Position numbers and translations under genes: made by a program. A stretch of DNA of 36,687 nucleotides from Bacteroidota bacterium (GTDB lineage Bacteria > Bacteroidota > Bacteroidia > Bacteroidales > GCA-2748055), in NCBI GenBank assembly GCA_024244665.1, contig JAAEOI010000285.1, forward strand, positions 1 to 36,687, read 5' to 3'. Positions within the stretch are counted from its first letter, which is position 1, and each line of letters opens with the position of its first letter. The notes beneath the pieces were generated by a model, which was not told the origin of the DNA, searched no databases, and saw nothing but the letters and a program-made list of their open reading frames with translations. Shown here piece by piece: positions 1 to 9,200 of the stretch.

Positions 1-1351
1 CATATTCTGATTCCATCCTGGTGATCTTTTCGGTAGTTTCTTTATTGAAAATAGAATCCACATTCGCTTTTACCTGTTCATGATACAGGAGAGCTTTTTG
101 GAAATTGCCTTTCTTCTTGTAAATTCTGTATAAGCCGGCTGATGCATCTCTCTTGTGTTCCCTTTTTCCGGTTGACTCGGTCATATCCAATACCTCCAGA
201 TACATAGCCATTGCAGCTGATGTATTTCCCTCTTCTTCATCCATTTCAGCCAAATTAAGGAGGCTTGATGACTTGGTCTCAATACTCCCGCATATCTCAG
301 AATATCGAATAGACTCATACAAATAGTATTTTGCAGAGTCGAATTCTTCAATTTGCTTATATAGAGTCCCAAGCCCCTTTGTAGGTAAGTACAGTTGGCA
401 ATCCAGTTTCCTGGACATTCCTAAATTCAATGCTTCAAGGTAGTACTTCTTTGATTCCTCTGTTTTACCAAGTTCGGAATAAATTGCCCCCAAATTGCTG
501 AGAACTGTAACCAGCTCCGTTTGATTATTTTCTTTGCGATTTAACTCTGCTGCTTTCAGAAAGTACTCCAGTGCTTTTTCATCATTATCCTGATTTGCAT
601 AAACGATGGCAATATTACAAACAGCTGCCCGGTAAGTAGAAGGGTCCTTATCTTGGGACAGGTTGAGTACCTTCAGGTAGTAATCTACTGCAGTGGCATA
701 ATTGCCGATATCAGCATAAATAATCCCCAACAAATTGTAGGCATGAAAATTATCTTCATGGGCGCCTTCGCATTTTTTTGCATATTCCAGGGCTTTGGTA
801 TTGTCACCAATCATGTTATAATAGAAAGCTGTGGCTTTCAGGGAATAACACTTTTCTTCTGCATCAATGACAGGCTCGTTGGCTTTATCTGCCATATTAT
901 AGTAGTAAAGCGCTGAATCCATAGCGGAGGATCTGTAAAACAGGTAAAATGTTCCAAGATGATTAGCTTCAGTAATAATTTCCCTTTTAAAGCCATGTTT
1001 AATAGAGGTGTTTAGGGACTTCTTAAAAAAAAATATCGAAGAGTCCAGGCTTTGAACCTTCTTTTCATTGTAGAAATTCGCTTTATTATCATAAAGTTTC
1101 ACAAGCCCTTTATAGTCATTAATACTTTCAGCAAGGGATATTCCCTCATCCAACAACCGTGACCCTTCCCCCTCAAGATCAATGTATCTAAACTCGTTGA
1201 AAAGCACATTAAGTAAACGGACCCTGCTGGTATCTTGTCCTGTTTTATCGAGCTCAAGCCGGAGGCTATCGATTGTTGCATTTTGGGCAATTAAATCTGC
1301 TGCTGTTGATACTATTATCAGAATGCTGATGAATAATTGTATTTTTTTCAT
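1..1351 (-). CDS. TPR-repeat sensor/signalling protein, N-terminal part (runs off window start)
   Basis: An open frame of 450 codons starts at an ATG at 1351 and runs off the left edge, so the C-terminus is missing. The N-terminus is a signal peptide or membrane anchor (MKKIQLFISILIIV, then a cleavage-like AQN). The rest is a run of tetratricopeptide repeats with the usual W/Y-G-A-Y-P spacing, for example segments reading YNMIGDNTKALEYAKKC and LGAIYSELGKTEESKKYYLEA. The last visible residues (around KETTEKITRMESEY) look like the start of the charged coiled coil that in Bacteroidota TPR sensors leads to a membrane helix and then a histidine kinase, SpoIIE or LuxR output domain. The output domain is outside the window, so the exact class is unknown. 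TPRs normally mediate protein-protein contacts. Confidence 0.85.
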   Translation of the reverse strand, partial: MKKIQLFISILIIVSTAADLIAQNATIDSLRLELDKTGQDTSRVRLLNVLFNEFRYIDLEGEGSRLLDEGISLAESINDYKGLVKLYDNKANFYNEKKVQSLDSSIFFFKKSLNTSIKHGFKREIITEANHLGTFYLFYRSSAMDSALYYYNMADKANEPVIDAEEKCYSLKATAFYYNMIGDNTKALEYAKKCEGAHEDNFHAYNLLGIIYADIGNYATAVDYYLKVLNLSQDKDPSTYRAAVCNIAIVYANQDNDEKALEYFLKAAELNRKENNQTELVTVLSNLGAIYSELGKTEESKKYYLEALNLGMSRKLDCQLYLPTKGLGTLYKQIEEFDSAKYYLYESIRYSEICGSIETKSSSLLNLAEMDEEEGNTSAAMAMYLEVLDMTESTGKREHKRDASAGLYRIYKKKGNFQKALLYHEQVKANVDSIFNKETTEKITRMESEY

Positions 1352-1456
1352 TTCGCGCTAATTTAGTTTATCAGCAATTGCATTTTAGCAATATCTAGGA
1401 AGTTAATAATAGTTTTCCAATGCTCCAGTCCTTGAAAAAGTGTTTAAGGACCATTG

Positions 1457-1705
1457 ATGGATCACTCCATTGATGAAATCAGGCTGCTGTCTGTTTTGGA
1501 AAGAATCAGGCAGGTGAAAAGCGCTACTGACAATTCGCCTCATTCATTTGTTGCCCTAAAAACGAACAATATTCGAAGATCCTACAACCGGAAAATCCCT
1601 GAATTACGCGAGCACATTCCTCGAAGCTCTTCTTCGGGTAAGCGCACACTGGATGAATTCCGACAAAGATACAGGGGATTCAAGGCAAAGCGATTGCTTA
1701 TTTAG
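1457..1705 (+). CDS. small basic hypothetical protein (82 aa)
   Basis: Not recognised. The ATG at 1457 is preceded by an AAGGA Shine-Dalgarno-like element six bases upstream, which favours it over the in-frame TTG at 1454. The product is hydrophilic and rich in Arg/Lys, Ser and Leu, with no signal peptide, Cys pair or membrane segment. The N-terminal third (IDEIRLLSVLERIRQVKS) could form an amphipathic helix; the middle is Ser/Arg-rich and probably disordered. It fills a 458-bp gap between the divergent TPR gene and the HMA gene. It could be a real small protein or a chance ORF; the ribosome-binding site is the main argument for it. Confidence 0.42.
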   Translation: MDHSIDEIRLLSVLERIRQVKSATDNSPHSFVALKTNNIRRSYNRKIPELREHIPRSSSSGKRTLDEFRQRYRGFKAKRLLI

Positions 1706-1727
1706 ACTGAATTTAACTTAAGCTTTC

Positions 1728-1781
1728 AACTGACTTTTCTATTTTAGATTATCTGGTTTATACTTAAATTTGAAGTCAGTT
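1728..1781. promoter_or_regulatory. inverted repeat AACTGACTT/AAGTCAGTT bracketing the HMA-gene promoter
   Basis: Perfect 9-bp inverted arms at 1728-1736 and 1773-1781, separated by 36 bp. They enclose the predicted promoter of the downstream metal-binding protein, so a looped or dimeric repressor/activator site is plausible. The regulator is unknown. A chance perfect 9+9 dyad placed exactly around a promoter is unlikely but possible. Confidence 0.45.
1742..1772 (+). promoter_or_regulatory. Bacteroidota-type promoter for the HMA protein gene
   Basis: TAAATTTG at 1765-1772 matches the Bacteroidota -7 consensus TAnnTTTG exactly. A T-rich -33 element (TTTT at 1742-1745) lies 19 bp upstream, which fits the known spacing. 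Transcription would start near 1779, giving a leader of about 30 nt before the ATG at 1810. Confidence 0.5.
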
Positions 1782-1809
1782 TTAGTAAATCTATTTAAAT
1801 TCTATTACC

Positions 1810-2256
1810 ATGAAATTTAAGATATTAAGTGTTGCAGTTTTACTTGCTGTAGGTGTTGTAGCTGTAAAAGGTGTTGCAGTTGAGAAGGAAAGCTTCAAGG
1901 TTTCAGGCAAGTGTGGTATGTGTGAGACCCGCATTGAGAAGGCCGCTTTGTCGGTTAGAGGTGTTGAATCGGCCGATTGGGACAAGGAAACTGGAAGCAT
2001 TGAAGTTGAATATGCAAAGAAAGCAAATGCGGACAAGATTCAGAAAGCCATTGCCACCGCCGGTCATGATACTGAATTATACAAGGCAAACGACAAGGTT
2101 TATAACAAGCTGCCTGGGTGCTGCAAGTATGATAGGGCAGGGGCCAAGTCCTCCGCCTGTTGTTCAGATTCGGCCTCAGATTCGGCTAAAGGATGCGGCT
2201 CATCAGCGGCAGCCTGCGGCTCGGCCAAGGAGAAGTCCTGCCCTGAAAAGAAATAG
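1810..2256 (+). CDS. exported heavy-metal-associated (HMA) domain protein with Cys-rich tail
   Basis: 148 aa. The N-terminal signal sequence (about residues 1-23) is followed by an HMA ferredoxin-like fold. The metal-binding motif is Cys35-Gly-Met-Cys38 in KCGMCETRIEKAA, then the expected V-x-G-V (RGVESADWD) and an EVEY strand, ending near residue 95 (AIATAGHD). A C-terminal segment of about 50 residues has many Cys, Ser and Ala (a GCCKY motif, an ACCSD motif, and CGS and CGSA motifs), which looks like a flexible metal-chelating tail. Known family behaviour is binding soft metals such as Cu(I), Hg(II) or Zn(II) for delivery or sequestration. Here it would act in the periplasm or outside the cell. 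It stands alone behind its own promoter with flanking dyad. No P-type ATPase or efflux gene is adjacent, so the metal cannot be named. Confidence 0.88.
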   Translation: MKFKILSVAVLLAVGVVAVKGVAVEKESFKVSGKCGMCETRIEKAALSVRGVESADWDKETGSIEVEYAKKANADKIQKAIATAGHDTELYKANDKVYNKLPGCCKYDRAGAKSSACCSDSASDSAKGCGSSAAACGSAKEKSCPEKK

Positions 2257-2510
2257 GACCTCTATTCTTAGTGAGTTGTTAAATTTGACGATGCTTTATT
2301 ATCTCAGATGTGGGGTGAGGGATGTAAGTAAATGTATTGAAAAATGCAGTAACAATTACTGACCACTTCGATCCGATTCTGGTTGATCAGGTCAATCCAA
2401 TAGCATATAATTTGCATGAGAAGCCTTAGGCGGCTTCAGGACAAGGTGTTATTGACGAAAGTGATTATACCCCTTATTATAGAAATGATAGAAATTATTT
2501 ATGACTGCTG

Positions 2511-3755
2511 CTATGTGGAGAGTTCGACTCCCAGAATCAGAATGTCATCGATTTGTTCCTGACCAGCCCTCCATATCTCATGTTCCTCTCTCAGAATGGA
2601 TTTTTGTTCTTCCAGGGGCTTGTGATAAATTTCTTTGAGCAACTTCTTGAATCTTACTGATTTGAAAGTTTTCCTTTGTAAACCTCCAATCTGGTCAACA
2701 TATCCGTCGGTGAACAGATAGATAATATCATTTTCCTTAAAGGGAACCTCTTTGTTGCTAAAAGACACCTCTTCCTCCTCATAGATACCGATGGGCATCC
2801 GGTCGCCAATAATTACGCTGAGTTCGCCCTCACTGATCAGGTATATCGGTCGAAATGCACCTGAGAATTGTATCATTCTGAGCTTAAAATCGACCACACA
2901 CAAAGCCATTTCCATACCTTCCTTTGCCTCGTCTCTTTGCCCGGTCTGACCAAGTGCATTTATGGTTTTCTCACGAAGTTCATTTAATATATCATTGGCT
3001 CGCAGAGTGTCCGAATTGCTTACAATTTCATTCAGAAAGTTTATCCCCAGAATGCTCATGAAGGCACCAGGCACTCCATGTCCGGTGCAATCGGCCACGG
3101 CAATGATCAACCTGTCGCTTTTATTTGATACCCAGTAGTAATCGCCACTTACGATATCCTTGGGTTTATTCAGGACGAAATGGGACGGCATTAATTTGTC
3201 CAGCACCTCCGATTTAAGCATTAAGGCCTTTTGAATCCGGCTTGCATAATGTATGCTATCGGTAATGTTCAATCTTTGTTGTTCGATCTCCCGGGTTCGC
3301 TCCATCACTTTCTGCTCAAGATTCAGTTTGGCATCTTCCAGGTAATTGATCAGGTTTCTGTTCTGGATTTTCAGGTTATAAACCTCCATAGCACTATCTA
3401 TGTTCAGTTTCAGATCCTCCCTGCTCCAGGGTTTGGTCACATACCGGTATATGTTCCCCTTGTTGATGGCCTGGATGATAGCATCTTTATCACTAATTCC
3501 GGTCATGATCATCCGCATGCAATCGGGATAGAGGATCAGGATCTTTTCCAGGAATTCAATCCCGCTCATATCCGGCATTCGCTGATCCGTGATTACCAGC
3601 TGAATGGTTTTTTGTTCCATTGTCTCCAACCCGGCCCCACCCGAAGTTGCAGTATAGATGTGATAATCCTGACTGAAGGTAGATTTAAAACTGATCAGGT
3701 TTTGCTCTACTTCGTCGATGTAAAGTATCGAGTATATAGGATTAGTAAAAGTCAA
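2511..3755 (-). CDS. response regulator with SpoIIE-type PP2C phosphatase output
   Basis: 414 aa. A receiver domain covers about residues 8-125, with an acidic pair at Asp14-Glu15, phosphoacceptor Asp57 (VITDQRMPDMSG), Thr85 and Lys108 (YVTKPW). A coiled coil follows at about 130-170 (ENLEQKVMERTREIEQQR type). The SpoIIE/PP2C domain spans about 195-412, with GDYYWV, VADCTGHGVPGAFMS and YLFTDGYVDQIGG supplying the metal-binding aspartates. Such proteins dephosphorylate Ser/Thr-phosphorylated partners, usually anti-sigma-factor antagonists, under control of receiver phosphorylation. The first usable start is TTG at 3755: an in-frame stop lies two codons upstream and no ATG precedes the essential acidic pair. 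No anti-anti-sigma (STAS) gene is adjacent, so the substrate is unknown. A second SpoIIE protein lies at 10725-12143. Confidence 0.9.
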   Translation of the reverse strand: MTFTNPIYSILYIDEVEQNLISFKSTFSQDYHIYTATSGGAGLETMEQKTIQLVITDQRMPDMSGIEFLEKILILYPDCMRMIMTGISDKDAIIQAINKGNIYRYVTKPWSREDLKLNIDSAMEVYNLKIQNRNLINYLEDAKLNLEQKVMERTREIEQQRLNITDSIHYASRIQKALMLKSEVLDKLMPSHFVLNKPKDIVSGDYYWVSNKSDRLIIAVADCTGHGVPGAFMSILGINFLNEIVSNSDTLRANDILNELREKTINALGQTGQRDEAKEGMEMALCVVDFKLRMIQFSGAFRPIYLISEGELSVIIGDRMPIGIYEEEEVSFSNKEVPFKENDIIYLFTDGYVDQIGGLQRKTFKSVRFKKLLKEIYHKPLEEQKSILREEHEIWRAGQEQIDDILILGVELST

Positions 3756-3894
3756 CGATCACGCTTTTTTGGTCAGGTTTGTCACCGATAAAATTACTCA
3801 TTACATACGTATTATCATTCCATCTTCCAGTCTATTTGCGTGGGCCGGTGAAAACTCAGCAACAAAGACTTTCCCATCCAATGATATTTATTCG

Positions 3895-4332
3895 TCATTC
3901 CCTGTTTAATTTACTCATGTGGGAAACTATGTTTTCAAATGTTCTGAGGAATACAGCCAGGTCATCGCCCGGAATAGCCCCCAACGCTTTTGAGTAATAG
4001 TCGTCGTTGCCAATATTAATCTGATGACAGACATTTATCCCTGTCTTAGTTAATTTCAGATTTGTAGTTCGTCGGTTCTCTTTGGGAATGCTTCTTTCGA
4101 CCATCTTTTTTGTGACCAGATTTTCTACTGTTCTGCTGGCTGCACTTTTATCGACAGAGAGTTGTGCGGACAACTGGTTTAGGCTGATGTTATCTGTTTT
4201 GGATAGCTCCATGAGTGCATGGCACTGGGAGAGTGTTACTCCGCAACAGCAACTGGAATTGTTCTGGCTACCTAATTCTCTTTCAAATATTCTTAAAATC
4301 TCTCTGAATTTTCTTACGACTTTCTGATCCAT
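3895..4332 (-). CDS. MarR-family transcriptional regulator with Cys cluster
   Basis: 145 aa, the normal MarR length. The winged HTH is clear: ISLNQLSAQLSVDKSAASRTVENLVTKKMVERSIPKENRR, with the wing and the conserved D/E-x-R-R. Unusual residues are three consecutive cysteines, Cys28-Cys29-Cys30, followed by G-V-T-L-S-Q-Cys37-His38, at the end of helix 1 near the dimer interface. This could bind a metal or metalloid or sense thiol oxidation; that is inference. It is the last gene of a three-gene operon: its start lies 8 bp downstream of the PQQ-propeller gene, and an exported thioredoxin-like gene is first. Co-transcription with a disulfide/thiol protein fits a redox-responsive autoregulator. 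Candidate operator dyads lie just upstream of the operon. Confidence 0.9.
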   Translation of the reverse strand: MDQKVVRKFREILRIFERELGSQNNSSCCCGVTLSQCHALMELSKTDNISLNQLSAQLSVDKSAASRTVENLVTKKMVERSIPKENRRTTNLKLTKTGINVCHQINIGNDDYYSKALGAIPGDDLAVFLRTFENIVSHMSKLNRE

Positions 4333-4340
4333 AATAAGAA

Positions 4341-5549
4341 TTAAACCTTGATTCCAGCTTGTTCTATTCGATAGACAAGGAGCGTATTTCCATGGCGAAT
4401 GATCAGCATATCTTTGAAAAATACGGGTATGGCAAAATGTTCTCCGGTGCCTTTAGATATCCTGAACTCATGAAGAAGGCTTAGTTTTCCATCGTTTATG
4501 GACATAATTCCACAATGCCCTTTTTGATTGTAAGTGATCAGCAGATCGTTTGCTCTGGTGATCGCCCCTTTACCGAACCTGATCTTTGACTTAATGCCTC
4601 CCGTTTTTGTGTCCACCGATACATAGGAGCGTATGTCCTCGGCAGACCCAACCAGGTAGTCCTCTAATAATTCAAATCCTCCGAAAAAGGAGTTGAGATG
4701 GGGATTTCTCCAACTCTCCCTGATCGATTTTCCATCGTGGGACAAGTCAAAGGCAAAGGCTCCATTGCCCGGTCCTGCTACAATGTAAATTCTTCCTTTG
4801 CTATAAACAGGCTGATTGCAGGGTAATTCACCTTTGAAATTCAGATCGGAGGTCCACAGAATCTCCCCTGTACGAGCATCCAATCCCAGGAAAGTAAATT
4901 CGGAAAATGTCATTAGAATTTTCAGTTCCCCCCTGTTGACCACCAGGGATCTTCCATAACCAGCAGATTCACCTACTCCGGCGGATGACCAAAGGAGATC
5001 ACCACTGTATTTATCCAGGGCCACAATATTGTTTTCCTTCCCTCCCGGAGAACAGAACATCTGATCGCCGTCTATCAGAACCGGCATGGAGTACCCATAG
5101 TTAACATTTTGTCCTCCCAGATCATTGATTAAATCAAGGTTCCAGATTTGTCTGCCCGAAGCTGCATCATAGCAGGTGAGGGTACCATGTCCGGAGCAGA
5201 CATAGACTCTCGTTTGATCCACCACTGGCTCAGCCCTTGATCCTCTGAAGGACTTGGTCCATTCCGGACCATAGCACTTTTTCCATATTTCATTGCCCTC
5301 CCAGTCAAATGCCATAATATAACCCAGGCTGTTTGTCTCACCGGTTAAATAGATCAGTTTTTCTGTGACCGCGGGAGAGCTGTATCCGTTCCCCACACCT
5401 TCGATTTGTAAATTAATTTCCCAGACAGGAGAATCTTCTTCCGGGCCGGGTGAAGGAAGGGAGGAGGAGCCAATAGCCAGTGAAGCGTGGGTGAGAATAA
5501 CAGTGGACCAAATCAGATTTGGCGACCACTTGCTTTTACATTCAATCAT
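4341..5549 (-). CDS. exported PQQ-type beta-propeller repeat protein
   Basis: 402 aa. A hydrophobic segment at about residues 12-27 suggests an export signal, although the preceding MIECKSKWSPN is atypical and a later start is possible. The body consists of repeated PQQ/BamB-like blades with the signature YCYDAASGRQIW, VALDKYSGDLLW and GLDARTGEILW (alternating A-x-D/N-x-x-T/S-G-x-x-x-W). Proteins of this kind act as outer-membrane assembly scaffolds, as PQQ enzymes, or as uncharacterised exported propellers. No catalytic calcium/PQQ ligands are obvious, so an enzyme call is not justified. It follows the thioredoxin-like gene by 24 bp and precedes the MarR gene by 8 bp. A paralogous propeller lipoprotein is at 13489-14784 (shared blades around GSRA-PVVD and SGRQIW/GEEKW). 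Confidence 0.85.
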   Translation of the reverse strand: MIECKSKWSPNLIWSTVILTHASLAIGSSSLPSPGPEEDSPVWEINLQIEGVGNGYSSPAVTEKLIYLTGETNSLGYIMAFDWEGNEIWKKCYGPEWTKSFRGSRAEPVVDQTRVYVCSGHGTLTCYDAASGRQIWNLDLINDLGGQNVNYGYSMPVLIDGDQMFCSPGGKENNIVALDKYSGDLLWSSAGVGESAGYGRSLVVNRGELKILMTFSEFTFLGLDARTGEILWTSDLNFKGELPCNQPVYSKGRIYIVAGPGNGAFAFDLSHDGKSIRESWRNPHLNSFFGGFELLEDYLVGSAEDIRSYVSVDTKTGGIKSKIRFGKGAITRANDLLITYNQKGHCGIMSINDGKLSLLHEFRISKGTGEHFAIPVFFKDMLIIRHGNTLLVYRIEQAGIKV

Positions 5550-5573
5550 AGTCTTCTGAACGGATGCTATTTA

Positions 5574-6014
5574 TTATTCGTATTTTTTCAGAAGTGCTTT
5601 CATCTCCTGGGGATCCTTAAGACCCGCTTCCAGTTTGCACTTCTTCCCGGATTTTTCCTGAACGAACACGTATGCCGGGATTCCCCTGAATTGGTTGTCT
5701 GTTAATTCAGCAAGCAGTTCCATGGTCGAATAGGTGTTTCCATCCCTCTGGAGTTCTCCGGTAAATTCTGCATCAAGTTTTACAGGGATAAAATTCTCGT
5801 TCAGCATAGTCACTACTTCATCATTGGCAAATACTTTGGTATCCATCCGTTTGCAAAGATGACACCAGCTGGCATACACAAAAACCATTAGGGATTTTTC
5901 TTGTGCTTTTGCTAGCACCTGTGCTTCATTCCAATCATACCATATAAGCTCTTCGGCCTGGCTAAAACTGCTACACAGAAGAGAAACTAACAATATCAAC
6001 GCAACTCTTTTCAT
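5574..6014 (-). CDS. exported thioredoxin-fold protein (CHLC active site)
   Basis: 146 aa with a clear signal peptide (MKRVALILLVSLLCSSFSQA). The mature part is a thioredoxin-7/DUF255-like fold. The WNEAQVLAKAQEKSLMVFV strand leads into the active site WCHLC (Cys-His-Leu-Cys), and the cis-proline loop is GIPAYVF. A C-terminal helix closes the domain (DPQEMKALLKKYE). Family members carry out thiol-disulfide exchange in the periplasm, reducing or protecting particular partners. First gene of the operon with the PQQ-type propeller and the Cys-rich MarR regulator, so a response to oxidative or metal stress is plausible. The ATG at 6014 is the only start that retains the whole signal peptide. Confidence 0.9.
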   Translation of the reverse strand: MKRVALILLVSLLCSSFSQAEELIWYDWNEAQVLAKAQEKSLMVFVYASWCHLCKRMDTKVFANDEVVTMLNENFIPVKLDAEFTGELQRDGNTYSTMELLAELTDNQFRGIPAYVFVQEKSGKKCKLEAGLKDPQEMKALLKKYE

Positions 6015-6041
6015 GATAATCGGGTTTTATTAATATAATAA

Positions 6042-6091
6042 TTGACACAGTCAACAGTTGCAATATACAATTATATATACATGTGGCAACT
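6042..6091. promoter_or_regulatory. two dyads upstream of the thioredoxin-propeller-MarR operon
   Basis: TTGACACAGTCAA at 6042-6054 is a perfect 5-bp dyad with a 3-bp centre, about 30 bp upstream of the operon start. Next to it are AGTTGC (6056-6061) and GCAACT (6086-6091), perfect 6-bp inverted arms around an AT-rich 24-bp centre. On the minus strand the AT-rich centre contains TATATTGC, a partial match to the -7 box. This arrangement is what an autoregulatory MarR site would look like, but no binding consensus is known for this protein. Confidence 0.4.
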
Positions 6092-6269
6092 GAAAAGTCA
6101 GACTATTAGGGGAGTAGTTGGTTTCTGGGGGTAAACAACAACAATTAGTCAGTATAACGACTTAATTGCCATCAGTAAGATTTTGAAATGCTTACGAACC
6201 AAAACAAAATCTGGTACAGGAAACGAAACGGGTTCAGGTTTAGGACTGCTTCTGTCAGCGGTTGAAAGA

Positions 6270-9200
6270 TCAGATTGATTGACGGGTAGGTAATGAAAAT
6301 TTGAAGCTACTCCCTTTCCCCAGCTCACTTTCTACCCAGATCTTTCCTTTATGCATTTCTATAAACTCCTTGCACAAAATTAAACCGAGTCCTGTCCCTT
6401 TTTCATTTTCTGTGCCTGGTACTGATACTTTATCACTAAGTTTGAATAAATTCTGCAAGCTTGCCTCATCAATGCCAATACCACTATCGCAAACCGTGAT
6501 AACTGTAGCATCCGGGAATTGCTCTTCTTCTATGGAAATATTTCCATTCCTGTTCGTAAATTTTATAGCGTTGGAGATCAAATTGCGTAGTACAGTACTA
6601 ACTATGTTTTTATCAGCATATACCATAAATGAGCTCGAGATATTATGTGTAATACGGATGTTCTTTACTTTCGCCATATTTTCAGACAGGCTGACCACAT
6701 CATATATCATCTCAGCAAGATTAAAAAGATGTGGTTCAAATTTAATTCTTCCGGTTTGAGATTTTGCCCATTCCAGAAGGTTTTCCAAAAGGCTAAAAGT
6801 GTTTTTGGCTGCTTTATGAACATTGGTTACCATCTGCTCAATTTCACTAATAGTTAAGCCGTGGAGTTTGGTCATCAATAATTCTGAAAACCCCAGGATG
6901 GCGTTAAATGGAGTCCTGAGGTCGTGGGCGATAATGCCAAAAAACTTGTCCTTTGCTGCGTTCAGTTCAGCGAGCTGCTGATTTTGTTTCGCAATCTCTT
7001 CTGTTCGTTCTTCGACTATTCTTTTTAGAACTATCTGGCGCTTTTCCAATTGGCCAACGCGTATCATAAAAAACAAATATGCAAGTAACAAAACAAACAG
7101 AACTGCTGCAATTTTGAAAATAGTTGTTTCGTACCAGATTGGCTCCACATAAATTGAGAGACTGTCTCCCGTTTCATCCCAAATACCATCGTTATTCGCA
7201 GCCAACACCTTGAAAGTATAATATCCAGGAGGAAGATTGGTATAAGTGGCCAACTTGTTATTGTAATGCGTTTCAGTCCAGGAGTTTTCATATCCAACAA
7301 GCCTGTACTTAAACCGGACTTTTTCACTTGCCTGAAGGCATATTGCTGTATAATTAAAGGTGATGCGTTGTATTTCGGATCCAATCCGGATCTGGTTTCT
7401 TATATCAATAGAGACGTCATCAGTATACAAAGCCTCGATATGAGTCAGGGGTGGTTTTGTATTATACACTATTTCATCTGGATTCACCATAATGATACCG
7501 TTCAGGGCAGGAATCCAGATATTTCCATTGTTTGTTTTAATTGACTGTGCAACAGGCGTAATCCCTTCTGAAGGAACACCATCAAATTTGTCGAAAACTG
7601 TGCATTTAATTTTGTCGATTTTTCCTGCTGCAAAATCGTTCAGCATGTTCTTGCTCACCATCATCACTCCCAGAGGATAAGGTAACCAGAATGAGCCAGT
7701 GTTATCTTCAATGATATCATAGGTTTTATTACTTGACAATCCGGAAATTACATTGTAATTGGTAATTGAATCCTTGTATATCCGACTCAGGCCCAAACTG
7801 GTCGCAAACCACATAACATTGGCCGAATCGGTATAGGTATTGAAAACAACATCGCTGATTAAGCCGGTTTCGCTTGAAAATACTTTCATTACCTCATCGT
7901 TATGAAGTATGCTGACTCCTCCGTTGGCAGTGGCAACTATCAGATTGCCGACATTATCCTCTTCAATAGACATAATAAGATTCTCGCCCAGACCCGAGGT
8001 GTGATCAATTATTCTGGATACCACTTCACCCTGCATTTTAATTAAGCCAACGTCTCTTGTACCCACCCAGATATTGTTGTGTTTGTCCTCATATACCAGG
8101 CGGATCAGTGATGAGGGATAAGCATTTTCCGTTCTAAACCATTTCTCTTCGCCCGATGGGCTGATTTTGAGCAATCCCTTGTAAGTACTCAGCCAAAGGT
8201 TATTTTTGCTGTCGTTAAAAATATGACGTAACCGTACCCCCTTTAGAGAGCTTTTTATTCGTAACTCATCAACTTTGTCATTTGCTATTTTCTGTATTAT
8301 GCCATCTTCAAATACGACCAGGATCTCGTTGGGATTATATTCGCACACTGCATTTACAACCCTCGCCTTCATTCCTGTTTTATAATCATAAACTGCAAAT
8401 TTCACCTTTGTGAGGCGTACCAGACCTCCGTGGAATGGCAAGAGCCATATATTGTTTTCAAAATCAATAAGAATCTTTTTTATATGATTGACTGGTAATC
8501 CATTCTCAACAGTAAATTGTTCAATTTCACCGGTAGGGATATTTTTCTTGTACAATCCGTTTGTAGTTGCCAGCCAGAAATTTCCGACGTTATCATTTGC
8601 GATATGCCTGATATAGATTTCATTGAAGTCTGTATCTTGCTGAAACCCATAACCATCATAGTAATAGAGGCCAGATTGAGTGCCTATCCAGAGAATATTA
8701 TGTTCATCCACCAGAAGTGTCATTACAAGATCGTTTTCCATGCCGTTCTGGCTGGTGAAGTGTTTTAGTCCTTTGTCCGATACTTGAAACAGCCCTGAGG
8801 ATGTACCAATGTAAAGGTTGTTAGATCCATCCTCAACTATAGAATTAATCTCAATATTGGTGAATGAGGTGTCAAAATCCGGAAAATGTAAAGAGTGATC
8901 TTCGTAGTAATACACATGGTGAAGTGCATCCGAAGCTAAAATTTCATGGGGTTTTTTGCTTTTTGAGAATAATCCGTCTTTATATAGGTAGACTTCATAT
9001 TCAGTGTCAATCTTTAATGTGCTGTCTTTCTCCTCCGCAATTGAGGTAAAAGTATTGTCTGAGAACACAGGGGTGTTATCTGTATTATGCACAATAAAAG
9101 CAGAACCATCAAAACGGATTATTCCCTGATAGCTTGTCATCCAGAGATAACCTTTGCTTGATTGGATAATACCGGTCAAATCGTTTGCAGGCAGTCCATC

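Noticed and set aside
1871..2362. 163-aa plus-strand ORF overlapping the HMA gene
   Set aside because: Alternative frame of a strongly recognised gene; Arg/Pro-rich composition typical of a shadow frame.
2420..2437. GAAGCC/GGCTTC hairpin after the HMA gene as terminator
   Set aside because: Stem of 6 bp without a following T-run; too weak to call.
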